NCBI GenBank assembly: GCA_009774235.1
Contig: VSNJ01000031.1
Span: 1 to 32,554 of the forward strand
Source of the DNA: Lachnospiraceae bacterium
Lineage (GTDB): Bacteria > Bacillota > Clostridia > Lachnospirales > Lachnospiraceae
Direction: 5' to 3'
DNA length: 32,554 bases
The position numbers and the translations under genes are program-made. How positions within the stretch are numbered: position 1 is the first letter of the stretch; every line of letters starts with the position of its first letter. Below, one piece after another: positions 6,874 to 14,337 of the stretch. The notes under the pieces were generated by a model that saw only the letters and a list, made by a program, of their open reading frames with translations, was not told where the DNA came from and did not search any database.

Positions 6874-7041
6874 AAAGATATAAAGGCATAGAATAATAAC
6901 TAGACAAAAACACCAGAATTACTTGCTGGAGTATGTTTTGTTAATGATATAGGCAGTTACATGTTGTATAAAAGTAACAAGCTGAATGTTGCGAAAGTAA
7001 TAATTAAGGCTGTGCTTAATAATAACAAAGGTACATATTAG
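6874..7041 (+). pseudogene. Amidase 3'-end copy plus gene tail remnant, copy 2
   Basis: Positions 6877-6895 repeat 19 bases of the end of the endolysin gene (2201-2219) in the same frame (KDIKA and stop). After it an open stretch 6916-7041 reads ELLAGVCFVNDIGSYMLYK ... AVLNNNKGTY and stops. The latter matches the tail at 5719-5811. Both are 3' fragments of phage-type genes left by deletion or recombination. Confidence 0.5.
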
Positions 7042-7148
7042 TTTCAAATAAAGTCAAATAATCTAAGAGTTTTAAGGTACGTGATTATAGTAAAAGTACA
7101 AATAGTTCATAATTTTAGCATGGACAATGATTTTGATAAAAACAAAGA

Positions 7149-7252
7149 TATTTCTATAAAAAAGTTTTAGAAGAAAAAGAAATTGCAGATTGGGTAAATT
7201 ATTAGAAGAAAGTTATGCAGGGTGGCTAAATCCTGATATTGCACGCACTTGA
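7149..7252 (+). pseudogene. Unidentified gene fragment with internal frameshift
   Basis: Two abutting frames give natural-looking sequence: FYKKVLEEKEIADWVNY (stop 7203-7205), then after a shift LEESYAGWLNPDIART (stop 7250-7252), and after another shift ELLTDNLYL. The fragment ends at the terminator 7280-7316. I cannot name the family. Confidence 0.4.
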
Positions 7253-7279
7253 ACTATTAACAGATAATTTGTATTTAAG

Positions 7280-7316
7280 AAAAAACTCCTACGATAAAAC
7301 TGTGTAGGAGTTTTTT
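7280..7316. terminator. Bidirectional Rho-independent terminator
   Basis: Perfect 13-bp stem AAAAAACTCCTAC / GTAGGAGTTTTTT (7280-7292, 7304-7316) with an 11-base loop. The T run serves the plus strand and the A run serves the minus-strand small gene that ends at 7340. Confidence 0.88.
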
Positions 7317-7339
7317 AAGACTTACAAAATGTTGTTGAA

Positions 7340-7492
7340 TTATTCAAGATGTTTCTTTGCCCATTCGATTTCAGACCTCAAGTTTTCGATTTCCTGTTTT
7401 GCGCCTGAATCATCCCTGTTTTGAGATTCTAAATTACGTAAACGGACATACAATTGGTTTAACTCACTTTGTGTGTATTTTCCATCAGCCAT
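7340..7492 (-). CDS. Small 50-residue coiled-coil protein
   Basis: A 50-residue protein (MADGKYTQSELNQLYVRLRN ... EIEWAKKHLE) with an excellent ribosome binding site (TAGGAGGTGATAG-ATG) and a strong terminator 24 bases past its stop, which together make it a real gene despite its size. Residues 9-48 are predicted helical with heptad-like leucines and charged residues. No function is known to me. It sits in otherwise decayed DNA, so it may be a surviving regulator-type or phage accessory gene. Confidence 0.7.
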   Translation of the reverse strand: MADGKYTQSELNQLYVRLRNLESQNRDDSGAKQEIENLRSEIEWAKKHLE

Positions 7493-7725
7493 ACTATCAC
7501 CTCCTAGTATAATAATAACATAATAGTAATAAATTACAAGAAAAATATTCTAAATAAAATCATTTCAGTAGAAACTAATAATTGTAGAAATATTAGAGCC
7601 AGAAACATAGATGATGTCGCCAAGATTCGGTAGGAGGCATAAGAGCATCTAAAAATAGGTGATTTTATTGGAAGTTTTTAAATAATTTCATTAATTTTCA
7701 GCTTTGAATATTTTACATAAATGTT
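7493..7725. other. AT-rich gene-free stretch
   Basis: Upstream region of the 50-residue gene; nothing else supported. A short GGTAGGAGGCATAAG (7630-7644) looks like an orphan ribosome binding site without an open frame behind it, in keeping with gene decay. Confidence 0.35.
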
Positions 7726-7768
7726 AAATATTAAAGGATACTACATTGTGTAGCATCCTTTAATATTT
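7726..7768. terminator. Hairpin terminator
   Basis: AAATATTAAAGGAT-a-CTAC / GTAG-c-ATCCTTTAATATTT, loop ATTGT. On the minus strand it directly follows the gene fragment ending at 7784, for which it is the probable terminator. Confidence 0.75.
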
Positions 7769-7783
7769 TGCCTATATTTTTTA

Positions 7784-7876
7784 TTATTTGTTCAGTGCTT
7801 TAAATACATTTTTTAAACGTAAATCTTCTTTTGCGTTTGAAAATTCACAATATTTTTTCCATATCTCTTGGATAAA
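7784..7876 (-). pseudogene. C-terminal gene fragment
   Basis: Open minus-strand stretch FIQEIWKKYCEFSNAKEDLR ... FKALNK ending in TAA 7786-7784, with no start codon and an in-frame stop at 7779-7777. The regular amphipathic sequence and the terminator behind it suggest the last 30 codons of a lost gene. Confidence 0.4.
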
Positions 7877-7978
7877 TTATGTAAAAAAGATAGATTATAT
7901 CAAGATTTATTATAATTTATCTTTTTATGAAGTGCTCTAACCTTATGTTGTAAAATATAAGGGAAGGAGCGGCGATGT

Positions 7979-8239
7979 ATGATAAGAATTTTACTATCAA
8001 CTAAGCTCGGTGAACTCAGATGGACACAAGCAGATTTAGCAAGGGCTACTGGTATTCGACCAAACACAATTAATGAATTGTACCATGGGTTTGCTGAACG
8101 AGTAAGTCTGGAACATTTGGATCTTATTTGCGAAGCTTTGGATTGCAAACTTGATGAATTGATTGTGAGAGTGCCTAATGAAATTCCTAAAGTGCTACAT
8201 ACCAAAAATGGTTCTCTGATTTCATCAAATGGCAAATAG
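7979..8239 (+). CDS. Small XRE-family transcriptional regulator
   Basis: An 86-residue Cro/CI-type protein: helix-turn-helix at about residues 15-60 (WTQADLARATGIRPNTINEL), with the YozG-like end LDLICEALDCKLDELI. A second ATG is at 7975 in another frame; 7979 is chosen because it opens this frame and lies 10 bases after GGAAGGA. It is transcribed alone and ends in a strong terminator. It is convergent with the amidoligase operon, so it need not control it. Confidence 0.85.
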   Translation: MIRILLSTKLGELRWTQADLARATGIRPNTINELYHGFAERVSLEHLDLICEALDCKLDELIVRVPNEIPKVLHTKNGSLISSNGK

Positions 8240-8264
8240 TGCTGCAACATTGCTTGCCAGAGAG

Positions 8265-8295
8265 AAGACGTTCAGTTCTTGAACGTCTTTTTTTA
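8265..8295 (+). terminator. Rho-independent terminator of the small XRE gene
   Basis: AAGACGTTCA / TGAACGTCTT (8265-8274, 8280-8289), five-base loop, followed by T5. Confidence 0.9.
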
Positions 8296-8395
8296 GGAAT
8301 TTTGTGTACATTCAATGAAATTTAACTCTAAAGACTTCTCAAAAATTGATATATCCATGATATTTTCCTATTGCCGATAGGTCAACATAAATTCA

Positions 8396-9319
8396 TTAAG
8401 CAGCTCGGCAGGTCATGCCTGCGGCTTTCTTTAATGGTGTCATAAGATGCAAGCGGCAAGTTTTGAATTCGTTTCCATGAAGTCCCAGACGGTGGGTAAG
8501 GATGTTTCTCATTATAGTAACTTTTTGTTCTGCAGAATATCCGTTCATTGAGCGGAATACGATTTTATTATGTGAAGTGATGGCCCATGCAGATACTGCT
8601 AAGCAAAACTGGATGTATGCTTTGATTTTGCCAGCGTGCAGAGTACTGTTAAAAAGCCTGAACTCTATAGTACCTTTAGAAAAATAGCTATGAAGATTTA
8701 TTCCATGATAACGGGTGCGGTTATAGTGCTCATGGTTAATACCACCTGTATATCCATCATTTGCGCTACTATACCAAATCTGTTCCACTTTTTCTTTTGA
8801 AAGATTTTTGTCTTTTTTCATTTCGGTTAAAAGAGATGAATTCAACTTTTTACACCAACGGTCTGCACGGGTTTCAATTTCAAGTGCCTCATAGATCAAA
8901 TCTTGTCGGGCAGTTATAAAATTTACCAATTTCCGAAGTGAGTTTGCATTATGATTTGCACCATCAACATGGATATGAATCCCACAGCTGCTGTGGGACT
9001 TTGCACCATTTTCACGTAATTTTCTGATTATATTTTGTAAAACTTCTATGTCTTCATATCCAAGAGGTGGTGTAACAAGTTCTACTTTGTATTCATCAGT
9101 TGAAGCATTACCATTATCATTTTTAATTGGAGTAATTGAGAAATCTCTCATTATTTTCCATTTGCGGTTTTTTTGGTCTGTAATAGTGCGTATTTTGTAA
9201 CAACTGCTGCTTGGACATGATGGAATGGTTCCAAAAGTTTCTGCAATAATAGTGGCTGCCTTTTCTCTTGTGATACCTGTCATTTCTACTTCTATTCCAA
9301 ATAATTGATTTTTTAACAT
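8396..9319 (-). CDS. Putative amidoligase (Amidoligase_2 family)
   Basis: A 307-residue protein of the COOH-NH2 (glutamine-synthetase-fold) ligase superfamily, thought to form amide or isopeptide bonds using ATP. Signature blocks are FGIEVEMTG (7-15), the W-K-I-x-R-D-F-S strand (54-61), YKVELVTPPL (77-86), SSCGIHIHVDG (110-120) and GTIEFRLFNSTL (about 212-223). Its site is AGGAAGGA before ATG 9319. The 77-residue coiled-coil gene lies 23 bases upstream in one operon. In many mobile elements these enzymes occur with a gamma-glutamylcyclotransferase, which is not seen here. Substrate unknown; a peptide tag or cell-wall peptide is usually suggested. Confidence 0.82.
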   Translation of the reverse strand: MLKNQLFGIEVEMTGITREKAATIIAETFGTIPSCPSSSCYKIRTITDQKNRKWKIMRDFSITPIKNDNGNASTDEYKVELVTPPLGYEDIEVLQNIIRKLRENGAKSHSSCGIHIHVDGANHNANSLRKLVNFITARQDLIYEALEIETRADRWCKKLNSSLLTEMKKDKNLSKEKVEQIWYSSANDGYTGGINHEHYNRTRYHGINLHSYFSKGTIEFRLFNSTLHAGKIKAYIQFCLAVSAWAITSHNKIVFRSMNGYSAEQKVTIMRNILTHRLGLHGNEFKTCRLHLMTPLKKAAGMTCRAA

Positions 9320-9342
9320 TTGAGTTCCTTCCTATCTACAAC

Positions 9343-9576
9343 TTAGTCTTCTTTCTGGATGAAGTTTAACATTTGTAACTGTTCCATAAGAGATTTTTTA
9401 CGCTCTATAGCTTCTTTTATTTGGTTTATTTTACTAGGAAAGAAAGTTATAATATCAGATTCTGTTGCGGAAGCTGCTCTTTCTCGGAGTTCCTTGATGT
9501 AACTGTCAATATCTTCTTGTTCCCATTGGATACGGTTTTGTATGTTTTCGGTTGCTAATTTAATTTTTTCTGTCAT
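9343..9576 (-). CDS. Small charged helical protein in amidoligase operon
   Basis: 77 residues, nearly all helix, charged (MTEKIKLATENIQNRIQWEQ ... EQLQMLNFIQKED). Ribosome binding site GGAGG lies 9 bases before the ATG and a promoter at 9631-9658. It precedes the amidoligase by 23 bases and could be its peptide substrate or partner; that is inference from position only. Confidence 0.65.
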   Translation of the reverse strand: MTEKIKLATENIQNRIQWEQEDIDSYIKELRERAASATESDIITFFPSKINQIKEAIERKKSLMEQLQMLNFIQKED

Positions 9577-9630
9577 TTTGATTATCCTCCATATTCTGTT
9601 TTTGTGAATTTATTTTCTGTTTCTATAGAT

Positions 9631-9658
9631 ATATTACCATATGCACAGCAAATGTCAA
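9631..9658 (-). promoter_or_regulatory. Promoter of the amidoligase operon
   Basis: Minus strand TTGACA (9658-9653), 16 bases, TAATAT (9636-9631). It is 55 bases upstream of ATG 9576 and divergent from the promoter at 9710. Confidence 0.65.
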
Positions 9659-9709
9659 TACTTTTTTCTAAAAAAATAAAAAAAAATTCTAAAAAACAAG
9701 AAATAAAAG

Positions 9710-9738
9710 TTGACAAAACAGAAATAGCCCTATATAAT
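9710..9738 (+). promoter_or_regulatory. Consensus promoter of the 65-residue XRE gene
   Basis: TTGACA 9710-9715, 17 bases, TATAAT 9733-9738, then AAAGGAGG at 9746-9753 and ATG 9762. The transcript leader is very short (about 15-20 bases). Confidence 0.88.
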
Positions 9739-9761
9739 AGAAGAAAAGGAGGTATACAAAA

Positions 9762-9959
9762 ATGATTTGTTATGATAAACTATGGAAAACGCTAATCGAC
9801 CATCATATGAATAAAACAGAGTTAAGGGATAGAATAGGAATAAGTAATGCTACTTTAGCTAAATTTGGAAAGAATGAGCCAGTGAATTTGAAAATTATTG
9901 AGAGCATCTGCCAGGAGTTACATTGTGGTATTGAGGATGTAGTGGAGATAAAGCTGTGA
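9762..9959 (+). CDS. Small XRE-family regulator
   Basis: A 65-residue helix-turn-helix protein (MNKTELRDRIGISNATLAKF) of the YozG/HTH_26 type with the characteristic end CQELHCGIEDVVEI. It is divergent from the amidoligase operon with 185 bases of shared upstream DNA and a perfect promoter of its own, so it is the likely local regulator of both sides; the binding site is not resolved. Confidence 0.88.
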   Translation: MICYDKLWKTLIDHHMNKTELRDRIGISNATLAKFGKNEPVNLKIIESICQELHCGIEDVVEIKL

Positions 9960-10184
9960 GATTGTCGTGAGATTTATAACTATATGGAATATATGGAAAG
10001 TGTGGATATATCAAAAAGAATTACGTTTTTCAAAGATTTTTTAACATTGAACGTACATTAAGATGCTAATAAGAAATTGAGTTCGAGTGAGCGAAAAACG
10101 CTTGAAAGCCCCGAAAACAGGGAGTTTCACGAAAGTGCTTCTTGCAAAATCTTGTGTACTTAAAATAATACATGTATCAAAAAG
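9960..10184. other. Gene-free junction before the mobilizable element
   Basis: No gene is supported. Base composition changes after this stretch, and the XRE-integrase module begins beyond it, so the left boundary of the integrated element should lie in about 9960-10300. I could not identify a matching attachment repeat at the right side. Confidence 0.35.
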
Positions 10185-10220
10185 ACAGAAATTCCGGATT
10201 GTGGAATTTCTGTTTTTTTG
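10185..10220. terminator. Rho-independent terminator
   Basis: ACAGAAATTCC / GGAATTTCTGT (10185-10195, 10203-10213), seven-base loop, then TTTTTT on the plus strand; A-rich on the other side, so it can also end the minus-strand XRE transcript. Confidence 0.8.
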
Positions 10221-10301
10221 ATGTTCTTTTTTCAGAGATTCCATGCTTAGCATTATATAGCGGCTGATTTTATGAGCAGCCATTGGCTCAAGTTTTGCGG
10301 G

Positions 10302-10847
10302 TTACAGATTCCGCCAGTCGGCATAGTTTTCTTTTCCTATGCCGTCATCACAGGAATTAGGCCAGTTCCATTTCCAGTTGTTGTACTGGTCGAAAGTGAT
10401 TTTGCCTTCCTGTAGCTCTGTCTTGCGGAGCGACCATTCAGCGAGGAAATCGTTGACTAAGCCATACTGCATGACGATGCCGAAAGGCTGGCGGCTGTGC
10501 TTGGATTCCGGTTCATTGTAGCTGCCCCTGTACTCCCATGAGTTATCCTTTGGATATTCCGGCTGTAAGGAGAAGAGGTCAATGCCGTTCTGGGTATCCA
10601 GCCAGAACAGTGTTTCCAGAACATCCTCAGCTGCACCGAGGTCATAGTTTTTGATGGATATATAGGAGACTTTTAATGCTTTAGCTATCAGCATTAGGGT
10701 GTCCTGCTTGGGGGCTTTGGCACTGCTTTCATACTGACGGATGCGGACATCAGCGGTATTTTCTGAAAAACCGCAGAGCAGCCCCAGTTGCTTTTGTGTC
10801 ATTTTCCGGCTGGTGCGGATGTATTTGATACGTTCGCCTTGTGTCAT
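10302..10847 (-). CDS. XRE-family repressor-like regulator of the mobilizable element
   Basis: A 181-residue protein from ATG 10847 (GGAGG nine bases upstream). Residues 1-62 form the helix-turn-helix (MTQKQLGLLCGFSENTADVR ... KAPKQDTLMLIAKALKVS). The C-terminal 110 residues are an unnamed aromatic-rich domain (WEYRGSY, WKWNWPNSCDD) seen with clostridial integrative elements. It is divergent from the excisionase/integrase genes, with an operator-like set of GTTCT repeats between them, as for a phage or ICE repressor that keeps excision silent. Higher GC than the flanking DNA marks the start of the integrated element. Confidence 0.82.
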   Translation of the reverse strand: MTQGERIKYIRTSRKMTQKQLGLLCGFSENTADVRIRQYESSAKAPKQDTLMLIAKALKVSYISIKNYDLGAAEDVLETLFWLDTQNGIDLFSLQPEYPKDNSWEYRGSYNEPESKHSRQPFGIVMQYGLVNDFLAEWSLRKTELQEGKITFDQYNNWKWNWPNSCDDGIGKENYADWRNL

Positions 10848-11011
10848 GGTTACCTCCAATCGGAGCAGGGAACAAAAACTCTTTTGTCCTGCTCTATGTT
10901 ATTTGTAAACACAGCCATGTGTGTTGAGGATTATAGAAGCGTCCAAACGGGTGCTTTTAACCCTAGCAATATCATAACACAGAATGGGAAAAAAGAAAAG
11001 AACCAAAAATA

Positions 11012-11086
11012 GTTCTGAAAAGTACTTGACAGAACCATAATGAGTTCTATATAATGACAATACAATATAGAACTTAAATGGGTTCT
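11012..11086 (+). promoter_or_regulatory. Excisionase/integrase promoter with GTTCT operator repeats
   Basis: TTGACA 11026-11031, 18 bases, TATAAT 11050-11055. Around it lie copies of GTTCT/AGAAC: 11012-11016, 11031-11035 (inverted), a perfect inverted repeat AGTTCTATA 11043-11051 / TATAGAACT 11066-11074 that covers the -10 box, and GGTTCT 11081-11086. A regulator bound here would block RNA polymerase; the divergent XRE protein is the obvious candidate. Confidence 0.7.
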
Positions 11087-11205
11087 GGGAGAGATGATAC
11101 ATAGTGGTTTTCAGGACAGTATTAGCGGGGCAGATATGTAAATACCCGAACAGAGCAGAATGGTAACCGTAAACCACAAATTTTGAATAAGGGGGTAAAT
11201 GCCGT

Positions 11206-11397
11206 ATGGAAGGAATGAAGAAGCTGTATGTGCAGGCAGATGAAATCTGTGAGGACTGGGGCGTGAGCAAGTCACAGGCTTACAAGATGATTCAGGAACT
11301 GAATCGGAAGATGCTTCAGGAAAATCCAAATTTCATTGTGCTTGCGGGCAAGGTCAACCGGAAGTATTACGAGCGGTGCTGTGGCATGGCAGAGTAG
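11206..11397 (+). CDS. xis: Excisionase-like DNA-binding protein
   Basis: A 63-residue basic protein with a winged-helix/MerR-like start (LYVQADEICEDWGVSKSQAY) and the recognition segment KMIQELNRKM, as in the small excisionases coded before tyrosine integrases. Start ATG 11206 has AAGGGGGTAA upstream. The integrase begins 73 bases after its stop. It would bend attachment-site DNA and favour excision. Confidence 0.78.
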   Translation: MEGMKKLYVQADEICEDWGVSKSQAYKMIQELNRKMLQENPNFIVLAGKVNRKYYERCCGMAE

Positions 11398-11470
11398 CGG
11401 AGGTAATCAGAATCTGTCATTTATGTTTATGTGGCAGCCTTTGACAGGGCTGCCCGAAAGGAGGAATTGT

Positions 11471-12604
11471 ATGTCGGTAAGTAAATTAAAAGACGGAAGC
11501 GGATGGAAAGTGTATATACGTTTCGTGGACTGGCAGGGGAAGAAACAGGTACACACCAAGCAGACTTTTGAGACGAAACGGGATGCACTGAATTATGAGA
11601 GGGATTTTATCCAGAAGAAAAGCAGGGATATCCAGATGAACTTTGCAAAGTTTGTGGAAATTTATCTGGAGGATATCAAACCTAGGATAAAACTCAATAC
11701 GTTTATGACGAAGAAACACATCATTGAAACCAAGATACTGCCTTATTTTGAAAATAAAAGTCTGGCAGAGATTGATTCTACGGATGTAATCCAGTGGCAG
11801 AATGTATTGCTCTGTGCCAGAGACGAAAATGGAAAAGCATATGCGGCAACGTATTTAAGGACGGTGCAGAACCAGCTCAGTGCTATTTTTAACCATGCCC
11901 ACCGATTTTACGGTCTGTCGGAGAACCCGTCCAGCAAGGCGGGAAAGATGGGCAAGGCAAAAGCAAAGGAAATGCTGTTCTGGACAAAGGAAGAATATGA
12001 GAAATTTTCGGATGCCATCAAGGATAAACCAGTTTCCTATTATGCGTTTCAGGTGCTTTACTGGACCGGAATCCAGAAAGGCGAATTATTAGCCTTGGTA
12101 AAATCTGATTTTGACCTTGTAAAGCGGAAACTGACAATCAGTAAATCCTACCAGCGTATCAATGGTGAGGATATGATTACTTCCCCGAAAACGGAAAAAA
12201 GCAATCGTGTGATAGATATGCCGAAGTTTCTCTGTGATGAGATGGAAGATTATTTTGGGATGTTTTACAGTCTTGCGGAGGATACCAGACTGTTTCATGT
12301 TTCCAAAAGTTATCTGCACCATGAGATGGACAGGGGATGTAAAAAGGCGGGAGTGAAGCGTGTGAGGGTGCACGACATCAGACACTCCCATGTGGCACAT
12401 CTCATCTCACTTGGCTTTACCTCGGTGGAGATAGCAGAACGCTTAGGGCATGAGGGGATTTCTGTCACTTACACCTATTCCCATCTTTATCCGTCCAAAC
12501 AGAAGGAGCTGGCGGACAGGCTGGATGCAGATCATGGAAGCGGAGATATGCTGGACGGACTGGCAGAGGAAAAGGAGGGCGATGCGGATGAAAATGCAAA
12601 ATAA
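11471..12604 (+). CDS. int: Tyrosine recombinase/integrase with catalytic Arg-I replaced by Gln
   Basis: A 377-residue phage-type integrase. ATG 11471 is chosen because AAAGGAGG precedes it; an upstream open frame lacks a start signal. N-terminal AP2-like arm-binding domain (residues 1-50), SAM-like core-binding domain (about 55-165), catalytic domain from about 175. Catalytic residues: H301-x-x-R304 (VHDIRHSH), H327 (RLGHEG), nucleophile Y336 (YTYSHLYP), and the beta-hairpin Lys (SPKTEKSNR). The first Arg, expected in the box T-G-[IM]-R-x-G-E-L-L-A-L, is Q202 (TGIQKGELLAL, codon CAG). One G-to-A change from CGG would explain it. The enzyme may be inactive, trapping the element. Its 3' end overlaps the DUF5348 gene by 23 bases. 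Confidence 0.93.
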   Translation: MSVSKLKDGSGWKVYIRFVDWQGKKQVHTKQTFETKRDALNYERDFIQKKSRDIQMNFAKFVEIYLEDIKPRIKLNTFMTKKHIIETKILPYFENKSLAEIDSTDVIQWQNVLLCARDENGKAYAATYLRTVQNQLSAIFNHAHRFYGLSENPSSKAGKMGKAKAKEMLFWTKEEYEKFSDAIKDKPVSYYAFQVLYWTGIQKGELLALVKSDFDLVKRKLTISKSYQRINGEDMITSPKTEKSNRVIDMPKFLCDEMEDYFGMFYSLAEDTRLFHVSKSYLHHEMDRGCKKAGVKRVRVHDIRHSHVAHLISLGFTSVEIAERLGHEGISVTYTYSHLYPSKQKELADRLDADHGSGDMLDGLAEEKEGDADENAK

Positions 12605-12830
12605 AGTGCAGGGAAGGCTTGGCTATAATGCGGAAAATGAACGCTATGAGCTGTTGGTATCTGATTTGTGGGAAAACAGCGGTTTTCATTGTGGGGAATG
12701 CATGGAGGTACTGGTCGGTAACAGGTGGGTGGAAGCCCGAATGGAGATGGACTGGAACAATGGAGGTGAATGGTATCTGGCAGGCTCGCCGTATCATGGC
12801 GATTTGGAGTATGTGCAGGCGAGGATTTGA
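12582..12830 (+). CDS. DUF5348-family protein
   Basis: An 82-residue protein with LGYNAENERYELLVSDLW, HCGECMEVLV and the end GSPYHGDLEYVQARI, a pattern I associate with DUF5348 proteins that follow integrases in clostridial mobile elements. The start ATG 12582 lies inside the integrase gene, just after AAAGGAGGG (12570-12578), so translation is coupled. Function unknown; the beta-rich acidic sequence suggests a small soluble protein. Confidence 0.7.
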   Translation: MRMKMQNKVQGRLGYNAENERYELLVSDLWENSGFHCGECMEVLVGNRWVEARMEMDWNNGGEWYLAGSPYHGDLEYVQARI

Positions 12831-12845
12831 GGAAGGAGGCAGAGT

Positions 12846-13214
12846 ATGGCAAAGATTTACCGTAGGGATAACCTGATTGCCGGAGTGACACCGAAGCCGA
12901 AATCAAAAAAGCGGAAACGGAGTGTCATTATGAATTTCAGGGTGTCATCGGAAGAGAAGAAGCTCATTGATGACCGGATTGCATTATCTGGTCTGGGCAA
13001 AGCAGATTTTTTCATTAGGAGCTGTATGCACCAGAAGATAAGCACCTTTGGGAATATACGGACATTTGAGGAAATCAAGAGGAAGATGCTGCTGATTGAT
13101 AAGCATTTACAGGAAGTAGAGAGGACGGAGGAACTGGATGTGGAAATTTTGGAGTCCCTGCGGATGATACTGGAAATGCTGGATGGTTTGGAGAATGGCA
13201 AAAGACAGCCATAG
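12846..13214 (+). CDS. Ribbon-helix-helix mobilization-type DNA-binding protein
   Basis: 122 residues. Basic N-terminus (PKPKSKKRKRSVIM) followed by a ribbon-helix-helix-like stretch NFRVSSEEKKLIDDRI...LGKADFFIRSC, then a helical C-terminus. Such proteins are annotated as plasmid mobilization proteins in related elements. Ribosome binding site GGAAGGAGG before ATG 12846. It lies 14 bases before parM, so it may instead act in element maintenance. Confidence 0.65.
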   Translation: MAKIYRRDNLIAGVTPKPKSKKRKRSVIMNFRVSSEEKKLIDDRIALSGLGKADFFIRSCMHQKISTFGNIRTFEEIKRKMLLIDKHLQEVERTEELDVEILESLRMILEMLDGLENGKRQP

Positions 13215-13228
13215 AAAGGAAGGTACTT

Positions 13229-14143
13229 ATGTTTTATAACGACAAGAATTTACTGCTTTGCGGTCTGGATCATGGGTTTTCCACTATGAAAGGAACACAT
13301 GCCATTTTTGACAATGGAGTGGAACAGTTAGGCGGGGAGGCGACCTTATCCAACAACACGCTTATTTATAATGGAAAGAATTATAAAGTTGGCGAGGGCA
13401 GGCTTCCCATGATGAAGACTAAAACAGAGGACGAGAGTTATTTCCTGCTGACACTGGCAGGAGTAGCAAAGGAACTGGATGTGTACAACAAGCAGAATGC
13501 CGATGTCATTCTGGCGGTGGGGCTTCCGTTCAGCCGTTTTGGGCAGGAGAAACAGGAGTTTCGTGATTACTTGCACCAGAAAGGGGAGATTTGTTTTCGG
13601 TACAGCGGCAAAGAGTATCGGGTTTGCATTAAAGATGTGCTGGTATTTCCTCAGTGCTATGCAGCGATTGCGGACAGGATGCGGATGTACGGTGCGGAGA
13701 GCCTGATTGTGGATATCGGGAGCAAGACCGTTGACGTTATCCATGTTCAGAAATATGTTTCGGTAGAACGGGAAAGCACCAGTATTCCGGAGGCATTGAT
13801 TCAGTGTATGGAAAATATCAAAAGCAGCGTGTATCAGATTTGCAATAAGAAAGTAAATGAGGATATCATCCGCCAGATGATTGTGGATGGAGATGCCATG
13901 ATACCGGAGGATTGCAAGTCGGTTATCAGGGATGGGCTGCGGAATTTTGCAAAGGGGATTGAAGCGAAACTGTCAGAATTGGGATTTGATTTGGAGATGA
14001 TGCCTGTTGTGTATGCCGGAGGCGGTGCAATGGTAATGAAACGCTATGGAACAATACGGGGAAATCATGTGCATTATCTGGAAGATATCCGGGCAAATGC
14101 CAGAGGGTATGAGTATCTGGCAAGGCAGAAATGTAAGTTGTGA
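13229..14143 (+). CDS. parM: ParM/StbA-like actin-family segregation ATPase
   Basis: A 304-residue actin-like ATPase that pushes plasmid copies apart. Nucleotide-binding signatures: phosphate-1 GLDHGFSTMKG (12-22), phosphate-2 LIVDIGSKTVDVI (about 159-171), adenosine motif VVYAGGGAMVM (about 253-263). The gene is near normal length for the family (about 300-330). It is followed by a ribbon-helix-helix gene (14338) and a repeat cluster (14881-14973) that fit ParR and its centromere. It implies that the element has, or had, a self-replicating extrachromosomal state. Confidence 0.88.
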   Translation: MFYNDKNLLLCGLDHGFSTMKGTHAIFDNGVEQLGGEATLSNNTLIYNGKNYKVGEGRLPMMKTKTEDESYFLLTLAGVAKELDVYNKQNADVILAVGLPFSRFGQEKQEFRDYLHQKGEICFRYSGKEYRVCIKDVLVFPQCYAAIADRMRMYGAESLIVDIGSKTVDVIHVQKYVSVERESTSIPEALIQCMENIKSSVYQICNKKVNEDIIRQMIVDGDAMIPEDCKSVIRDGLRNFAKGIEAKLSELGFDLEMMPVVYAGGGAMVMKRYGTIRGNHVHYLEDIRANARGYEYLARQKCKL

Positions 14144-14160
14144 TGTTTGATAAGTATTAG

Positions 14161-14200
14161 GATGGTTTTATGGGAGTGTGGTATTTCCCATAAAACCGTC
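14161..14200. terminator. Long hairpin after parM
   Basis: GGTTTTATGGGA / TCCCATAAAACC (14164-14175, 14186-14197), extended to 15 pairs with flanking GA-T/G-TC. No T run follows, so it may be a partial terminator or a transcript-end protection structure between parM and the ParR-like gene. Confidence 0.55.
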
Positions 14201-14337
14201 TGACATGGATTAAAGCAGGTTATTATGGGATTTATTGAAGCTGCCTGTTCCATATGGCGGGCAGGACGGAACAAAACAAAGCAAAGCGGTCATGCTTATT
14301 GTTTTATCCGTAATTATGGACAAAAGGAGGCGGACGG

